Shown: positions 18,448 to 28,747 of the stretch, one piece after another | Numbering within the stretch: the first letter of the stretch is position 1 | Layout: each line of letters starts with the position of its first letter | DNA from: Mycobacterium sp. | Lineage (GTDB): Bacteria; Actinomycetota; Actinomycetes; Mycobacteriales; Mycobacteriaceae | Direction: 5' to 3' | DNA length: 64,000 nucleotides | Assembly (NCBI GenBank): GCA_018401645.1 | Contig: JAGYKK010000001.1 | Coordinates: 124,001-188,000 of the forward strand | Program-made: the position numbers and the translations under genes | The notes under the pieces: generated by a model | What the model was told of the DNA's origin: nothing | The model's input: the letters and a program-made list of their open reading frames with translations, nothing else | Databases searched by the model: none

Positions 18448-19278
18448 GTGAGCCTGCCGCATCCACGCACTGGGGCGGCGTTCCACTCGCCGGTCCCGCC
18501 CGGGTCCGGCTGGCCGGGTGACTGCGCCACTTCGCGCACTCCGATCGCCGGCGACGCCGCACAGGTGGCAGCGGGTGCCATGGAAGTCAGCGCGATAGGC
18601 GACCTCGACGCCCGTGTCAGTGTCTGCCGGGCCTGCCCCCGACTGGTCCAGTGGCGCGAAGATGTCGCGGCGGTCAAGCGCCGCGCGTTCGCCGACCAGC
18701 CCTACTGGGGCCGGCCGGCATCGGGGTGGGGTTCTGTGCAACCCCGGATTCTGGTGCTGGGCCTGGCGCCGGCGGCCCACGGTGCTAATCGGACCGGCCG
18801 GGTCTTCACCGGTGACCGATCCGGTGACCAGTTGTTCGCCGCGCTGCATCGGGCCGGATTGGTGAACTCGCCGGCGAGCGTCGATGCCGCGGATGGTCTG
18901 GTGGCCAACGGTATTCGGGTGGCGGCCGCGGTGCGATGCGCCCCGCCGGGTAACGCCCCGACGCCGGGTGAACGTGCGACGTGTGAGCCGTGGCTGGACG
19001 CTGAGTGGAGATTGATCCGTCCGCACGTGCGGGTGATCGTGGCCCTCGGTGGATTCGCCTGGCAGGCCGCGCTGCGGATGCTCAACGAAAAAATTTCACC
19101 CAAGCCCAAATTCGGTCATGGCGCGGTGGTCGCGGTTGGATCCGATCTGCGACTGGTGGGCTGCTATCACCCCAGTCAGCAGAATATGTTCACCGGGCGG
19201 CTCACCCCGGTGATGCTCGACGCCGTGTTCGCCGACGCCGCACTGTCGGCCGGGCTCAGGTCGGCGTCAGCCGGATGA
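18448..19278 (+). CDS. udgB: Type 5 uracil-DNA glycosylase UdgB
   Basis: A 276-residue family 5 uracil-DNA glycosylase that removes uracil, and in some members hypoxanthine, from DNA at the start of base excision repair. Four Cys at about 60, 63, 164 and 179 are placed to bind the 4Fe-4S cluster. Motif 1 is [16 protein letters not shown] (105-120), lacking the polar Asp/Asn of family 1 enzymes as expected for UdgB; motif 2 is the C-terminal [15 protein letters not shown]. The GTG start leaves an extended N-terminus of about 45 residues; a later start such as the Met at residue 45 is also possible. It converges with and overlaps the next gene by 23 bp. Confidence 0.93.
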   Translation: MSLPHPRTGAAFHSPVPPGSGWPGDCATSRTPIAGDAAQVAAGAMEVSAIGDLDARVSVCRACPRLVQWREDVAAVKRRAFADQPYWGRPASGWGSVQPRILVLGLAPAAHGANRTGRVFTGDRSGDQLFAALHRAGLVNSPASVDAADGLVANGIRVAAAVRCAPPGNAPTPGERATCEPWLDAEWRLIRPHVRVIVALGGFAWQAALRMLNEKISPKPKFGHGAVVAVGSDLRLVGCYHPSQQNMFTGRLTPVMLDAVFADAALSAGLRSASAG

Positions 19279-19711
19279 CCGGAATCGCCCGGTCCGTTTT
19301 GGCCTGATAGGCGTCATAGCGGTTGGAGTTGTTGGCATTGACAATCCGCCACAACCGCCCGTAGTCGGGATCCGCCGGCAGGATCGTCCGTGCGACGGCC
19401 GCGAATCGCTGTGGGCCCACGTTGATCTCAACCTGCGGGGCAGCCCGGAGATTGTGATACCAACCCGGAGAACGTCGGTCGCCACCGTTGGAGGCAACCA
19501 CCAGATAGCTGGCGCCGTCGCGGGCATAGGACAGCGAGTTGGTGCGTGGCAGCCCGGTTTTGGCACCGACCGTGTGCAGCAGCAGGCTGTTGGGCGCGCC
19601 CGGGATTCGGTGCCCGATCCAGCCATTGCTGCGCTGGTAGAGCCCATCGTGAACGCGCACGAAGATCCCGAGGGCCTTCTCGGCCAGGGTGGGCGTTGGC
19701 CGGTCGCTCAC
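19256..19711 (-). CDS. Deazaflavin (F420)-dependent nitroreductase-family protein (Rv1261c-like)
   Basis: A 151-residue split beta-barrel protein of the DDN/F420H2-dependent quinone reductase family. Typical features are the N-terminal amphipathic helix, [41 protein letters not shown] and VEINVGPQ, which form the F420 phosphate and ring site. Such enzymes reduce quinones or nitro compounds at the membrane with F420H2. Its start codon overlaps the stop of the upstream HIT gene by 4 nt, so the two are translated together. The substrate is unknown. Confidence 0.88.
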   Translation of the reverse strand: MSDRPTPTLAEKALGIFVRVHDGLYQRSNGWIGHRIPGAPNSLLLHTVGAKTGLPRTNSLSYARDGASYLVVASNGGDRRSPGWYHNLRAAPQVEINVGPQRFAAVARTILPADPDYGRLWRIVNANNSNRYDAYQAKTDRAIPVIRLTPT

Positions 19712-20130
19712 GGCATCCCCGCCAACGCCTCGCGCAGGATCGCTCCGGTGCCCTCGCGGTCGGGGTCGCGACGCAGCAGCATGCCCTTGGCGAAGGACAT
19801 CTTGTCGCCGTCGCGGCGGGGAATCACGTGCAGATGGATGTGGAACACCGACTGCATCGCCGACTTGCCATCGTTGATCGCGAGATTGTTCCCGGTTGCG
19901 GCCAGGCCCGAGGCGCGGGTCGCCCGGGCGATCCGCTGACCGACGGCCAGCATGCCCGCCAGCGTCGCGGCCGGGGTGTCGGTGAGGTCGACGCTGTGCC
20001 GCTTGGGAATCACCAGGGTGTGGCCGCGGGTGAACGGACGGATGTCGAGGATGGCCAGATAGTCGTCGTCCGCGTGGATGCGGACGGCCGGGGCGGTTCC
20101 GTCGGCGATTGCGCAGAACACACAGCCCAT
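19708..20130 (-). CDS. HIT-family nucleotide hydrolase/transferase (Rv1262c-like)
   Basis: A 140-residue histidine-triad protein. CVFCAIADG at the N-terminus carries a Cys pair that may bind zinc, RGHTLVIPKRH is the strand-loop before the active site, and the triad is HIHLHVIPR. Members act on AMP-lysine, AMP-NH2 or dinucleoside polyphosphates. It is the middle gene of a tight minus-strand operon: one base separates it from the upstream two-domain protein, and four bases overlap with the F420-type reductase. Confidence 0.92.
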   Translation of the reverse strand: MGCVFCAIADGTAPAVRIHADDDYLAILDIRPFTRGHTLVIPKRHSVDLTDTPAATLAGMLAVGQRIARATRASGLAATGNNLAINDGKSAMQSVFHIHLHVIPRRDGDKMSFAKGMLLRRDPDREGTGAILREALAGMP

Positions 20131-20131
20131 A

Positions 20132-20971
20132 TCAGAACCGGACCGACTCGGCGATGAGGTCGATCACCGGGCGCACCAGAACTGTGAAGGTGTCGGCGAT
20201 GGCCTTGTCGCGGTGATCCTGCTGGGCTAGTTGACGTTCGGGATCAGCGGCCAAAGCCAGGAATGCGCGTTTACTCGGGAACTGGTTGAACCGCACCTGA
20301 TGCCAGACCCGGCCGTCGCCGATGATGGTGCCCTCGACGGCGAACCAACCCGCCACCCGCGCGCCGTGCCGGGCCGCGATCGTCGCGATCGCCGACTCGT
20401 AGGTCTCCATCTCGTCGGGAACACCACGCGCCGCATCGGGATCAGCGAACCGCAGCACGTGCACCACAGTGATCGGGCCGTCCTCGGCGGTCGACGGATG
20501 CTCAACGTCCTTCCAGTCCGGGAACACCACGCCCGGCGGGGTCGTGGGCTGGGGCAGCGGCACGCAGCCCATCACGATCGTCTCGGCCATGCCGGCGTCC
20601 TTGTGCTGGTGTGCCTCGTGGAAATCCGGCCGCGACTGCATGTCGATGAATGACCGGCGGGTCGGGTACTTGACCACCGCGACCCGGTCCCAGGTGGGCG
20701 CGCCGAGCAACTGCTGCTCGACGTCGCCGAAAAACACCGGCGCCGCGCCGATATCACCGAGGATCTCCACCGGGGCGTAGCGGTCATCGGCCTCGCGCCC
20801 GCTGATGGTGCTCACCTGGCCGTCGGCGTAGTCGGCGTAGTCGGCGACCTCGCGATACTTCATCAAATTGACCATCCACACCGGGCCGTCGTTGTCTGGG
20901 CTCGTTCCAGCCAACGCCAGCGCGTAGTGCTGGTCAATAGTCCCGTACCGGGGATTGAGGGTGTCACTCAC
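20132..20971 (-). CDS. DUF1330-like (dimeric alpha/beta barrel) protein, probably two domains
   Basis: A 279-residue cytoplasmic protein of unknown function. MVNLMKYR near residue 32 is typical of DUF1330 and related dimeric alpha/beta barrels, and VAVVKYPTRRSFIDMQSRPDF completes the first barrel. A second copy is suggested by ITVVHVLRFADPD, HGARVAGWFAVEGTIIGDGRVWHQVRFNQFPSKRAFLALAADPE, so one chain may make the usual dimer fold alone. It is the first gene of an operon with the HIT and F420-type genes. Some barrel proteins of this kind are monooxygenases or heme or lipid handlers, but nothing here decides that. Confidence 0.7.
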   Translation of the reverse strand: MSDTLNPRYGTIDQHYALALAGTSPDNDGPVWMVNLMKYREVADYADYADGQVSTISGREADDRYAPVEILGDIGAAPVFFGDVEQQLLGAPTWDRVAVVKYPTRRSFIDMQSRPDFHEAHQHKDAGMAETIVMGCVPLPQPTTPPGVVFPDWKDVEHPSTAEDGPITVVHVLRFADPDAARGVPDEMETYESAIATIAARHGARVAGWFAVEGTIIGDGRVWHQVRFNQFPSKRAFLALAADPERQLAQQDHRDKAIADTFTVLVRPVIDLIAESVRF

Positions 20972-21008
20972 AGCCCGACCGTACCGCGCCCGGTGGGAGG
21001 TATCGGGC

Positions 21009-21014
21009 TACGCT
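21009..21014 (+). promoter_or_regulatory. Candidate -10 hexamer (TACGCT) for leaderless amiB2
   Basis: TACGCT ends 7 nt before the GTG at 21022, again too close for a leader with a ribosome binding site. This supports the GTG as the real start. Confidence 0.3.
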
Positions 21015-21021
21015 TTCGCCA

Positions 21022-22413
21022 GTGGACGTCACCGACACCGCCTTCGCCGGCGCCGCCGAGCAGGCCCGCATGCTCGCCGCCGGAATCATCACGGCTCCGG
21101 CGCTGCTCGAGTTGTACCTTGAGCGGATCGGCCGACTCGACCGCGAAGTGCGCTCTTTCCGGGTGGTGATGACCGACAGCGCCCGGCGGGAGGCGGCCGC
21201 CGCCCAGGAGCGACTCGACGCCGGCGAGCGGTTACCGATGCTCGGTGTTCCGATCGCGATCAAGGACGACGTCGACGTCGCCGGGGAGTTCACCTGCTAC
21301 GGCAGTAGCGCCTATGACCTGCCCGCCACCGCTGACGCCGAAGTGGTGCGCCGGTTACGTGAGGCCGGGGCGGTGATCCTGGGCAAGACCGCGGTGCCGG
21401 AGATGATGCTGTGGCCGTTCACCGAGACGATCTCCTTCGGTGCCACCCATAACCCGTGGGACCTGGCCTACACGCCCGGCGGCAGCAGTGGGGGCAGCGG
21501 CGCGGCGGTGGCCGCGGGTCTGGCGCCGATCGCACTGGGCTCCGACGGCGCGGGGTCGATCCGCATCCCGGCCGGGTGGTGCGGACTCTACGGCCTCAAA
21601 CCGCAGCGGGATCGGGTGCCGATCGCCCCGCACACCGATGCGTGGTGCGGGCTGAGCGTCAATGGCCCGCTGTCGCGCACAGTGGCTGATGCCGCACTGT
21701 TCCTGGACGTGACCAATACCGGCAAAGCCCCTCGCGGCGGCGTCGTCAAAGCGGCTGCGCGCAAACCGGGCCGCCTGCGAGTCGCATTGAGCGCCGCGCT
21801 GCCACCGACCATGGTGGGTCGGGTCGGCAGGGCTCAGCAGCGCGCCCTCGACGGGGTGGAGACGCTGTTGCGCGAACTCGGCCACGAGGTGTTCTGGCGC
21901 GATCCCGACTATCCGGTGTGGGCGTTGTACGGGCACGTGCTGCCGCGGATGTGGCGCGGGGTGTACGAGGATGCGCAGAAACTTCCGTACCCGGAGCGCC
22001 TTGAACCCCGGACGCGGGCCATCGCTCGACTGGGTGGGTTGATCTCGGAAGCCAGGATGGCCAGGGTGCGCGCGGCGGAGTCGGCGTTGGCGGCCCGGGT
22101 GTTGTCGATCTTCGACGACATCGACGTGGTGATCACCCCCGGCGCCGCCACGGGACCCTCGAAGATCGGCCGCTACCAGCATCGGGGAGGTGTCGCCACG
22201 TTGGCGATGGTCGCGTCCCGGGTGCCGTTCAACGCAATCTTCAATGCGACGGGTCAGCCTGCGGCGTCGGTGCCGTGGACCACAGACGGTGAGGGTCTGC
22301 CGGTCTCGGTGCAACTCGTCGGCCGGCCGTCGGAGGAGGCGACTCTGCTGTCGCTGAGCACGCAGATCGAGGCGGCGCGGCCGTGGGCGAACCGTCGTCC
22401 CCTGGTGTCATGA
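21022..22413 (+). CDS. amiB2: Amidase signature-family enzyme AmiB2
   Basis: A 463-residue amidase with a Ser-cisSer-Lys triad. The Lys is in [15 protein letters not shown] near residue 80, the Gly/Ser-rich signature [32 protein letters not shown] holds the cis-Ser and nucleophile Ser. The length is normal and the frame intact. It hydrolyses a carboxamide; family members range from general amidases to peptide or acyl amidases. The position just before the adenylate cyclase gene is conserved with AmiB2 (Rv1263). The start is GTG with a -10-like hexamer close upstream. Confidence 0.9.
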   Translation: MDVTDTAFAGAAEQARMLAAGIITAPALLELYLERIGRLDREVRSFRVVMTDSARREAAAAQERLDAGERLPMLGVPIAIKDDVDVAGEFTCYGSSAYDLPATADAEVVRRLREAGAVILGKTAVPEMMLWPFTETISFGATHNPWDLAYTPGGSSGGSGAAVAAGLAPIALGSDGAGSIRIPAGWCGLYGLKPQRDRVPIAPHTDAWCGLSVNGPLSRTVADAALFLDVTNTGKAPRGGVVKAAARKPGRLRVALSAALPPTMVGRVGRAQQRALDGVETLLRELGHEVFWRDPDYPVWALYGHVLPRMWRGVYEDAQKLPYPERLEPRTRAIARLGGLISEARMARVRAAESALAARVLSIFDDIDVVITPGAATGPSKIGRYQHRGGVATLAMVASRVPFNAIFNATGQPAASVPWTTDGEGLPVSVQLVGRPSEEATLLSLSTQIEAARPWANRRPLVS

Positions 22414-22426
22414 GCGGCTGGGTGTC

Positions 22427-23554
22427 TTGAGCGGCCCCGGCGAGGGGATCTTCGACTCCGAAATCTCCGATCTGCTCGACGGATTGACCGGCCGGGCCCG
22501 CGCCGAACGGGCTGAGTTGATCTTGTGGCTATTCGAGCAGGGCATCACGGCCGAGGAGATCCGGGATTCGTTCGCTCCGATGTTGCTCGCGGCCCGCAGG
22601 ATCCTTGGCGACGACGGATCCCACATCTCGGCGCGGCAGATCAGCGACGAGGTCGGCATCGAGCTCGACCAGCTGTTGCGCTTCCAGCGAGCTAGCGGTC
22701 TGCCCCAGGTCGACGATCCCGACGCGGCCGTGTTCATGCGGCCCGACGGTGATACCGCCGTCCACATCAAACGCTTTCTCGACCTGGGCATCGACCCCGA
22801 ACAGATGCTGACGGTCGTGCGGGTACTCGCCGAGGGCTTGTCCAATGCCGCGGAAGTCATGCGATCCGCCGCGCTCGGACCGGTGTTCCATCCCGGCGTT
22901 ACCGAGCTTGAGATCGCTAAGGGCTTTCAGGCCTTGGTGAGTCAGGCCGCGCCACTGCTCGGCCCGATGATCCAGGACATGCTGCTGCTGCAACTTCGGC
23001 ATGTTGCCGAAACCGACGCGATCAACGCCAATGAGCGCCGGGCCGGGGCACCGCTGCCCGGCGCACGCCTGGTGGCCTGCGCGTTCGCTGATCTGGTCGG
23101 CTTCACCCGACTCGGCGAGGAACTGCCTCCCGAGGGCATCGAACAATTGTCCAACCGACTGGCCGAGATCGCCCGTGAGGTCGTGGTGGCGCCGGTGCGC
23201 TTGATCAAGACCATCGGTGACGCCGTGATGTTCGTCTCGACCGACACCGCTGCACTGCTGGACGTGATGCTGGGGCTCGTCGCAGCCACCGAGGCCGACG
23301 AATTGTTGCCCCAATTACGGGTGGGGGTGGCCCATGGATCTGCGGTCAGCCGGGCCGGCGATTGGTTCGGCAGTCCGGTGAACCTGGCCAGTCGGGTGAC
23401 GTCGGCCGCCCGCCCGGGTGCCGTGCTGGTCTCGGAGTCCGCCCGCGAGCAGATTGGCGAAGACGACCGGTACCGCTGGTCCTTCGCCGGGTCCCGGCGA
23501 CTGCGCGGTGTCATCTCCGATGTCAGGTTGTACCGAGTCCGTCCGGCCGGGTGA
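22427..23554 (+). CDS. Class III adenylate cyclase, Rv1264-like (pH-sensing type)
   Basis: A 375-residue soluble cyclase that makes cAMP from ATP. Residues 1-190 match the all-helical autoinhibitory domain of Rv1264, with [17 protein letters not shown] and [12 protein letters not shown]. The catalytic domain starts near 205: metal-binding Asp in [13 protein letters not shown], adenine-selecting Lys and Asp in [11 protein letters not shown], and transition-state Asn/Arg in [14 protein letters not shown]. All required residues are present, so it should be active as a homodimer. In M. tuberculosis Rv1264 activity rises at acid pH. The start is TTG, 14 bp after the amiB2 stop, with no other in-frame start nearby. 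Confidence 0.92.
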   Translation: MSGPGEGIFDSEISDLLDGLTGRARAERAELILWLFEQGITAEEIRDSFAPMLLAARRILGDDGSHISARQISDEVGIELDQLLRFQRASGLPQVDDPDAAVFMRPDGDTAVHIKRFLDLGIDPEQMLTVVRVLAEGLSNAAEVMRSAALGPVFHPGVTELEIAKGFQALVSQAAPLLGPMIQDMLLLQLRHVAETDAINANERRAGAPLPGARLVACAFADLVGFTRLGEELPPEGIEQLSNRLAEIAREVVVAPVRLIKTIGDAVMFVSTDTAALLDVMLGLVAATEADELLPQLRVGVAHGSAVSRAGDWFGSPVNLASRVTSAARPGAVLVSESAREQIGEDDRYRWSFAGSRRLRGVISDVRLYRVRPAG

Positions 23555-23562
23555 TTCCGACC

Positions 23563-23766
23563 TCAGCGCTTGCGCAGTACCGCCCGGCCGCCGATCACGG
23601 TCGCCCCGATCAAGAGCAGAATCGCCAAGAACGGGTTCACCAGCCACCACACCAGGCCGGCTCCGATGAGAACCGGTGACACCGCCATCAGCACCATCGC
23701 GGGATGCTGCCGAACGACATCGCGGGCGGCACGGGCGCGCTGTGGATCGAGTTCATTTCCTGCCAT
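23563..23766 (-). CDS. Small two-helix membrane protein
   Basis: A 67-residue protein: a polar N-terminus of about 20 residues, two hydrophobic helices ([20 protein letters not shown] and [15 protein letters not shown]) and a basic end RAVLRKR. Its start overlaps the end of the ABC exporter gene by 14 nt on the same strand, so it is the last cistron of that operon and may assist the exporter. The family is not recognised. Confidence 0.6.
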   Translation of the reverse strand: MAGNELDPQRARAARDVVRQHPAMVLMAVSPVLIGAGLVWWLVNPFLAILLLIGATVIGGRAVLRKR

Positions 23767-25708
23767 CGGCCCAGTATTCCACGCCCGTGTTGGCCATCGA
23801 CCAGTACGCCCCGCGTCGCTCCAGCAACCGGGCGTGGCTGCCCTGCTCCACGATCCGGCCGTCGGCGATGACCACGATCAGGTCCGCCTCGCGGATGGTG
23901 GAAAGCCGGTGGGCGATGATGAACGTCGTCCGGCCCCGGCGAAGGTCGGCCATCGCCCGTTGGATGAGTAACTCGGTGCGGGTGTCCACCGAACTCGTCG
24001 CCTCGTCGAGGATCAGCAGTGGCGGCCGGGCCGCGAAAGCCCGGGCGATCGTGATGAGTTGCCGCTCGCCGGCACTGAGGTTGCTGCCGCCGTCGCCGAG
24101 CACTGTCCGGTATCCCTCCGGGAGCGACCGGATGACGTCGTCGGCATGAGCGGCCCGAGCCGCCTCGATCACGTCGTCCTCGGTCGCGCCGGGGTGGCCA
24201 TAGGCGATGTTGTCGGCGATCGTCGCGCCGAAGAGCCAGGTGTCCTGCAGCACCATTCCGATCCGCGATCGCAGCGAGTGCCGGCTCATCCGGCGGATAT
24301 CGATGCCGTCCAGCAGGATCTGCCCCGAATTAACGTCATAGAACCGCATCAGCAGATTGACCAGGGTGGTCTTTCCGGCACCGGTCGCCCCGACGATGGC
24401 CACCGTGGCACCGGGTTCGGCCACCAGCGACAGATCGTGGATCACCGGTGTGTCGGGTGAGTAGCCGAACCCGACGTCACGAAATTCGATTCGGCCCGGG
24501 CCGCGCGGGAGTTCGGCTGCTGCATCGTCGGGATCCCCGGGCTCCTCCATTTCATCGAGGACGTCGAAAACCCTTTCCGCGCTGGCGATCCCGGACTGCA
24601 GCGTATTGAACATTGCGGCCACCTGCGTCAGCGGCTGATTGAACTGGCGGACGTACTGGGTGAAGGCCTGGACGCTGCCGAGGGTGATCTGACCCGTCGC
24701 GACCTGGTAGCCGCCGATCACTGCGACGGCCACATAGCTGAGGTTGCCGACGAACATCGTGGCCGGGGAAATCAGGCCGGAGAGGAATTGCGCCCCGAAA
24801 CTCGAGGAGTAGACGTCGGCGTTGAGTTCGCCGAATCGCTGCTGCGCCGAGGCGCGGTGCCCGAAGGTCCGGACCACGGTGAAACCGCTGTAGGTCTCCT
24901 CGATGTGCGCGTTGAGTCGGCCGGTATCGGTCCATTGCGCGACGAACATCTTCTGCGACCGGCGTGCGATCGACCGCGTCACCCACAGCGACAGCGGAAC
25001 CGTGGCCACCGTGATCAGGGTCAGCAGCGGCGAGATTGTCAGCATCATCACCGTCACCGCGATGATGGAAAGGACCGCGGTGAACAACTGGGCGATCGTG
25101 ACCGAAATCGAGGCCTGAATGTTGTCGACGTCGTTGGTGACCCGGCTGAGCAAATCTCCGCGCTGGCGGGAGTCGAAATAAGACAGTGGCAGCCGGTGCA
25201 CCTTGTCCTGAACCTCAGCCCGCAGAGCGGTGACCGTGCGGGCGACGATTGAGTTGAGCAACCTGGCCTGAGCCCAGATAGCCAGCGCGGCAATCAGATA
25301 CAGGACTAGGGCCAGCAGCAAGGTGCGTCGCACCGCGTCGAAGTCGATGCCGCGGCCGGGAATCACATTCATCCCGCTCACAAGATCAGCGAAGGTACCG
25401 TCCCCGCGGTTCCGTGCGGCGGCGACTGCCTGCTCCTTGGTGAACCCGGCCGGTAACTGCCGTCCGATCACTCCGTTGAACAACAGGTCGGTGGCATGAC
25501 CGAGGACTCGCGGGCCGATCACGGATAGCGCTACGCCGACGATGGACAACGTCAGGACTGCGGCAATCGGTCCGGCCTGCGCCCGCAGGCGCCGGACCAG
25601 TCGCCGGGCCGTGCCGGTGAAGTCCCGGGATCGCGCCTCGGCGGGGTCGGGAATCGTCGCCGGACCGCGGTGGGTGAGCCCCGATGAACGGGGGTGAGGC
25701 GTGGTCAC
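23753..25708 (-). CDS. ABC exporter half-transporter (Rv1272c-like), ATPase with consensus site
   Basis: A 651-residue fusion of a six-helix exporter domain and a nucleotide-binding domain. The N-terminal 60 residues are cytoplasmic; the membrane domain has six helices with [19 protein letters not shown] as intracellular loop. The ATPase has Walker [11 protein letters not shown]-loop MVLQDTWLF, signature LSAGERQL and Walker [11 protein letters not shown], with catalytic Glu present. It forms a heterodimer with the product of the overlapping upstream gene (4-nt overlap). For the M. tuberculosis pair Rv1272c/Rv1273c, lipid or fatty-acid transport has been proposed; the substrate here is not defined. 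Confidence 0.93.
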   Translation of the reverse strand: MTTPHPRSSGLTHRGPATIPDPAEARSRDFTGTARRLVRRLRAQAGPIAAVLTLSIVGVALSVIGPRVLGHATDLLFNGVIGRQLPAGFTKEQAVAAARNRGDGTFADLVSGMNVIPGRGIDFDAVRRTLLLALVLYLIAALAIWAQARLLNSIVARTVTALRAEVQDKVHRLPLSYFDSRQRGDLLSRVTNDVDNIQASISVTIAQLFTAVLSIIAVTVMMLTISPLLTLITVATVPLSLWVTRSIARRSQKMFVAQWTDTGRLNAHIEETYSGFTVVRTFGHRASAQQRFGELNADVYSSSFGAQFLSGLISPATMFVGNLSYVAVAVIGGYQVATGQITLGSVQAFTQYVRQFNQPLTQVAAMFNTLQSGIASAERVFDVLDEMEEPGDPDDAAAELPRGPGRIEFRDVGFGYSPDTPVIHDLSLVAEPGATVAIVGATGAGKTTLVNLLMRFYDVNSGQILLDGIDIRRMSRHSLRSRIGMVLQDTWLFGATIADNIAYGHPGATEDDVIEAARAAHADDVIRSLPEGYRTVLGDGGSNLSAGERQLITIARAFAARPPLLILDEATSSVDTRTELLIQRAMADLRRGRTTFIIAHRLSTIREADLIVVIADGRIVEQGSHARLLERRGAYWSMANTGVEYWADGRK

Positions 25709-27468
25709 GGCCGGCCTCCGACCCCGGCGCCGAGGGATTGTGAGTCAACGAACTCCGCATATGCCGGGCAGCGTTCCAGCAATTCCCGGTGTCGGCCCAC
25801 GTCGACCATCCGGCCGCCGTCGAGCACGACGATCTGGTCGGCGTCGGCCACGGTCGCGATTCGTTGCGCCACGATGATGACGGTCGCCCTGGCAGACGCC
25901 GTCCGCAGGGACCGGCGGACCCGGGCGTCGGTGGCGGTATCCAGTGCGGAGAATGCGTCGTCGAACACGAAGATCGCGGGTTCGCGAAGCACCGCGCGGG
26001 CGATCGCCAGTCGCTGACGCTGACCGCCGGAGAAGTTGATGCCGGCCTGGGCCACCCGCATGTCGAGGCCGTCGGGGTGAGCAGCCACGAAGTCATCGGC
26101 CGCGGCCACCCGCAATGCGGCCCACATCTGCTCGGGCGTTGCCTCCGCTTTGCCGAAACGCAGGTTGTCGGCGACCGTGCCGGAGAACAGGTATCCGCGT
26201 TGCGGCACAAGTCCGAGCGACGACCACAGAACTTCGATGTCGTAGTCGCGGACATCGATGTCGTCGAGGCGGACCGAGCCCGCGGTGACGTCGTGCATCC
26301 GGCAGATCAACGACACCAGGCTTGACTTTCCCGAACCGGTCCCGCCCACGACGGCCGTCGTCGTACCCGGGTCGGCTGTGAACGAAATCCCCTGCAGTAC
26401 AGGGCGTTGCGCCCCCGGATAGCTGAACTCGACGTCGGTAAGCGCCACGGATCCGCGGATGCCCCCGAGCGGTCGGCGCGGCGAGGCCGGACCGACGATC
26501 TCCGGCCGGGTGTCGAGCACCTCGGTGATCCGCTCGGCGCAGACCGAGGCGCGCGGCAGTATCACCAGAATGAGGGTGGCCATCAGGACCGCCATCAGGA
26601 TCTGCATAAAATAGGACAGGAACGCAATCAGGGAACCGACCTGCATCTGGCCGGCGTCGATGCGCAGGCCGCCGAACCAGATCAACGCCACGCTGGAGAT
26701 GTTGATGGTCAATGTCGTGACCGGTAACATCAGCGCCTGCCAGCGTCCGGCCTCCACGGCGGCGTCGGCCACGGCGTGGTTGGCGACGGCGAACCGCTGC
26801 CGCTCGAAGGGCTCGCGGGCGAAGGCCCGGACCACCCTGATGCCGGACAACTGTTCTCGCATAACCCGATTGATCGCGTCGATCCGGCTCTGCATGCTGC
26901 GGAAGATGGGCAGCATCTTGGCGACGATCAGGTAGTTGCCCACCGCCAGCACAGGCACGCTGACCAACAGCAGCCAGGACAGTCCCGCATCCTGATGGAT
27001 CGCCATGGCGATGCCGCCGACACACATGATCGGGGCGGCCACCGCGATGGTTGCGGTCATCTGCACCAGGACCTGAATCTGACGTACGTCATTGGTGGTG
27101 CGGGTCAGCAGCGTTGGCGCCCCGAATCGGGCGGTTTCGGCCTCGGAGAAGGTGATGACGTGGCCGAACACCGCTGAACGCAGATCGCGGCCCAGGCCCA
27201 TCCCGGTGCGGGAACCGAAGTACACCGCCCCGACCGCGCAGATGCCCTGCAGTGCGGTCACCGCAAGCATCACCAGGCCCAACCGGGCGATCAGCGCCGT
27301 GTCGCCGGTGGCAACGCCGTCGTCGATGATGGCCGCGTTGACGGTCGGCAGGTATAGCGAGGCCAGCGTGCTGATGATCTGCAGCACCATTACCGCAGCG
27401 ACCGGGCCCCGGTACGGCCGGAGGTAGCGGCGCACCAGTGCCACGAGCATGTCGCTACTGTCCCACAC
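25705..27468 (-). CDS. ABC exporter half-transporter (Rv1273c-like), ATPase with degenerate catalytic site
   Basis: A 587-residue half-exporter: six-helix domain, then an ATPase with Walker [11 protein letters not shown]-loop LVPQRGYLF, signature [14 protein letters not shown] and Walker [12 protein letters not shown]. The residue after the Walker B Asp is Asp instead of the catalytic Glu, and the partner protein has a weaker signature (LSAGE). That combination gives one consensus and one degenerate ATP site, the hallmark of heterodimeric exporters such as TM287/288. It is the first gene of a three-gene minus-strand operon that ends with the small membrane protein at 23563. Confidence 0.93.
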   Translation of the reverse strand: MWDSSDMLVALVRRYLRPYRGPVAAVMVLQIISTLASLYLPTVNAAIIDDGVATGDTALIARLGLVMLAVTALQGICAVGAVYFGSRTGMGLGRDLRSAVFGHVITFSEAETARFGAPTLLTRTTNDVRQIQVLVQMTATIAVAAPIMCVGGIAMAIHQDAGLSWLLLVSVPVLAVGNYLIVAKMLPIFRSMQSRIDAINRVMREQLSGIRVVRAFAREPFERQRFAVANHAVADAAVEAGRWQALMLPVTTLTINISSVALIWFGGLRIDAGQMQVGSLIAFLSYFMQILMAVLMATLILVILPRASVCAERITEVLDTRPEIVGPASPRRPLGGIRGSVALTDVEFSYPGAQRPVLQGISFTADPGTTTAVVGGTGSGKSSLVSLICRMHDVTAGSVRLDDIDVRDYDIEVLWSSLGLVPQRGYLFSGTVADNLRFGKAEATPEQMWAALRVAAADDFVAAHPDGLDMRVAQAGINFSGGQRQRLAIARAVLREPAIFVFDDAFSALDTATDARVRRSLRTASARATVIIVAQRIATVADADQIVVLDGGRMVDVGRHRELLERCPAYAEFVDSQSLGAGVGGRP

Positions 27469-27563
27469 CCGCCCGGACGGGTAAACCGCAGTTCAGCCGG
27501 TATGCCGGGCGTGCGTCGGGAGGCTGCCGCTACAGTGCAAGCTGTGAGAAACAGCAGGTGTCC

Positions 27564-28083
27564 ATGGCGGTGAAGCGCAGCCTCGCGATCGTTGCCGTCG
27601 CCACCGTGGCGGCGGTCCCATTGCTTGGTGGCTGCGCGGGCGCCGACTCAGACCGCCGACGCGACGCAGCAGCAGTCGGACGCCCCCGGTGCCGGTAAGA
27701 GTGGCGTGCAAGGACCGATGTTCCCCGAATGTGGCGGTATCAGCGATGAAACCTTGCCGGAAGCAGACCCGGGTAAACGGTTTGGTGAAGACCGCCGTCC
27801 AGCTCAGTCGGCTGTCGGTGGCCGGCGGCATCCTCGGTCCGCACTTCTCCTTCACCTGGTTCCGGCAGCCCCATCGGCCGCGAGCGCAAGACTGGGAACT
27901 TTCCGCACCAGCGTCGAGGGCTCACCGTCGAGGGCCGCGACGGCTTCGTCGCGGTGGGCACCGACCCGATGCTGGGGGACAATCTGTGCGAGTCGGGATC
28001 GGATTCGGCGACGACTTCATCAGTGGTCGGTGAGCTTTGCCGATGAGTCCTTCCGCCACCGTGCGACGTGGCGGTTGAACTGA
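27564..28083 (+). pseudogene. lprB: LprB-like lipoprotein, several frameshifts
   Basis: The N-terminus MAVKRSLAIVAVATVAAVPLLGGCAG is a clean lipoprotein signal with lipobox LGGC. After about 27655 the coding sequence jumps between frames: TQQQSDAPGAGKSGVQGPMFPECGGISDETLPEA in one frame, SVAGGILGPHFSFTWFR in another, then a segment with ATDPMLGDNLCE-like content, and finally QWSVSFADESF near 28020-28055. Put together these pieces resemble LprB (Rv1274) over its whole length of about 180 residues. It lies immediately before lprC, as in M. tuberculosis. At least four indels would be needed to restore it. Confidence 0.6.
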
Positions 28084-28108
28084 CCCGGCAGTCGATTGTG
28101 AACGCCAA

Positions 28109-28698
28109 GTGAGCCGGCGGACGTCCGGGGGGACCCGGCGCCCGATCGTCGGCGCGATTGCGGTGCTGGCCGCCCTAGGTGTGCTGAGCGGATGTGCGCA
28201 GACGGTGGGTGGGCAGGCGATGAAGGCCGGCACCGGCAGCACCTCGCGCAACGACAAGTCCGCCAAGGAGTACCCGAACCTGCTCAAGGAATGCGACGTC
28301 CTCACCACCGACGTGTTGGCCAAGACGGTGGGGGCGGACCCGCTGGATATCCAGAGCACCTTCGTCGGCGCGGTCTGCCGCTGGCAGGCGGCCAATCCGG
28401 CCGGTCTGATCGACATCACCCGAATGTGGTTCGAACAGGGCAGTCTCGACAATGAGCGCAAGGTCGCCGAGAACCTCAGCGTGATCTCGTTGCCGCCGCC
28501 GATCACCGTGCCGGTGTAGGTGCCCGTCCCCACCAGGATGCCGTTGTTGGTGTTTTGGTAGATGGCGTTGTCCGAGACGTCGAAGCCAGTGACGCCGCCG
28601 GCGTCGTCGGCTGGTGGATCAACCCGCAGGCACCGGGGATCGACGCCTGTGCGCAGGCCATCACGTTGATGGAACTGACACTGGCCACCAACTCCTGA
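28109..28698 (+). pseudogene. lprC: LprC-like lipoprotein, interrupted
   Basis: The first frame (28109-28519) has a signal peptide with lipobox LSGC and the body of an LprC-like protein up to WFEQGSLDNERKVAEN. The natural C-terminus, AGVVGWWINPQAPGIDACAQ followed by ITLMELTLATNS, is readable in another frame from about 28590 to the stop at 28696-28698. Between 28480 and 28580 no plus-strand frame makes sense, while the minus strand reads well (see findings). Two Cys in the body (KECDVL, AVCRWQ) and one at the end suit an extracytoplasmic disulfide-bonded domain. The function is unknown. Confidence 0.6.
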
Positions 28699-28703
28699 CC
28701 GCC

Positions 28704-28747
28704 GGGACCTTCAGCGCGGGAACCTTCAGCGCGGGGACCTTCAGCGC
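28704..28747. repeat. 15-bp tandem repeat, about 2.7 copies
   Basis: The unit CCTTCAGCGCGGGGA (one base varies) recurs with a 15-bp period from 28708, with a partial third copy. It lies between the lprC end and the stop codon of sixA and overlaps the last codons of sixA. The function is unknown; tail-to-tail genes meet here. Confidence 0.6.
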
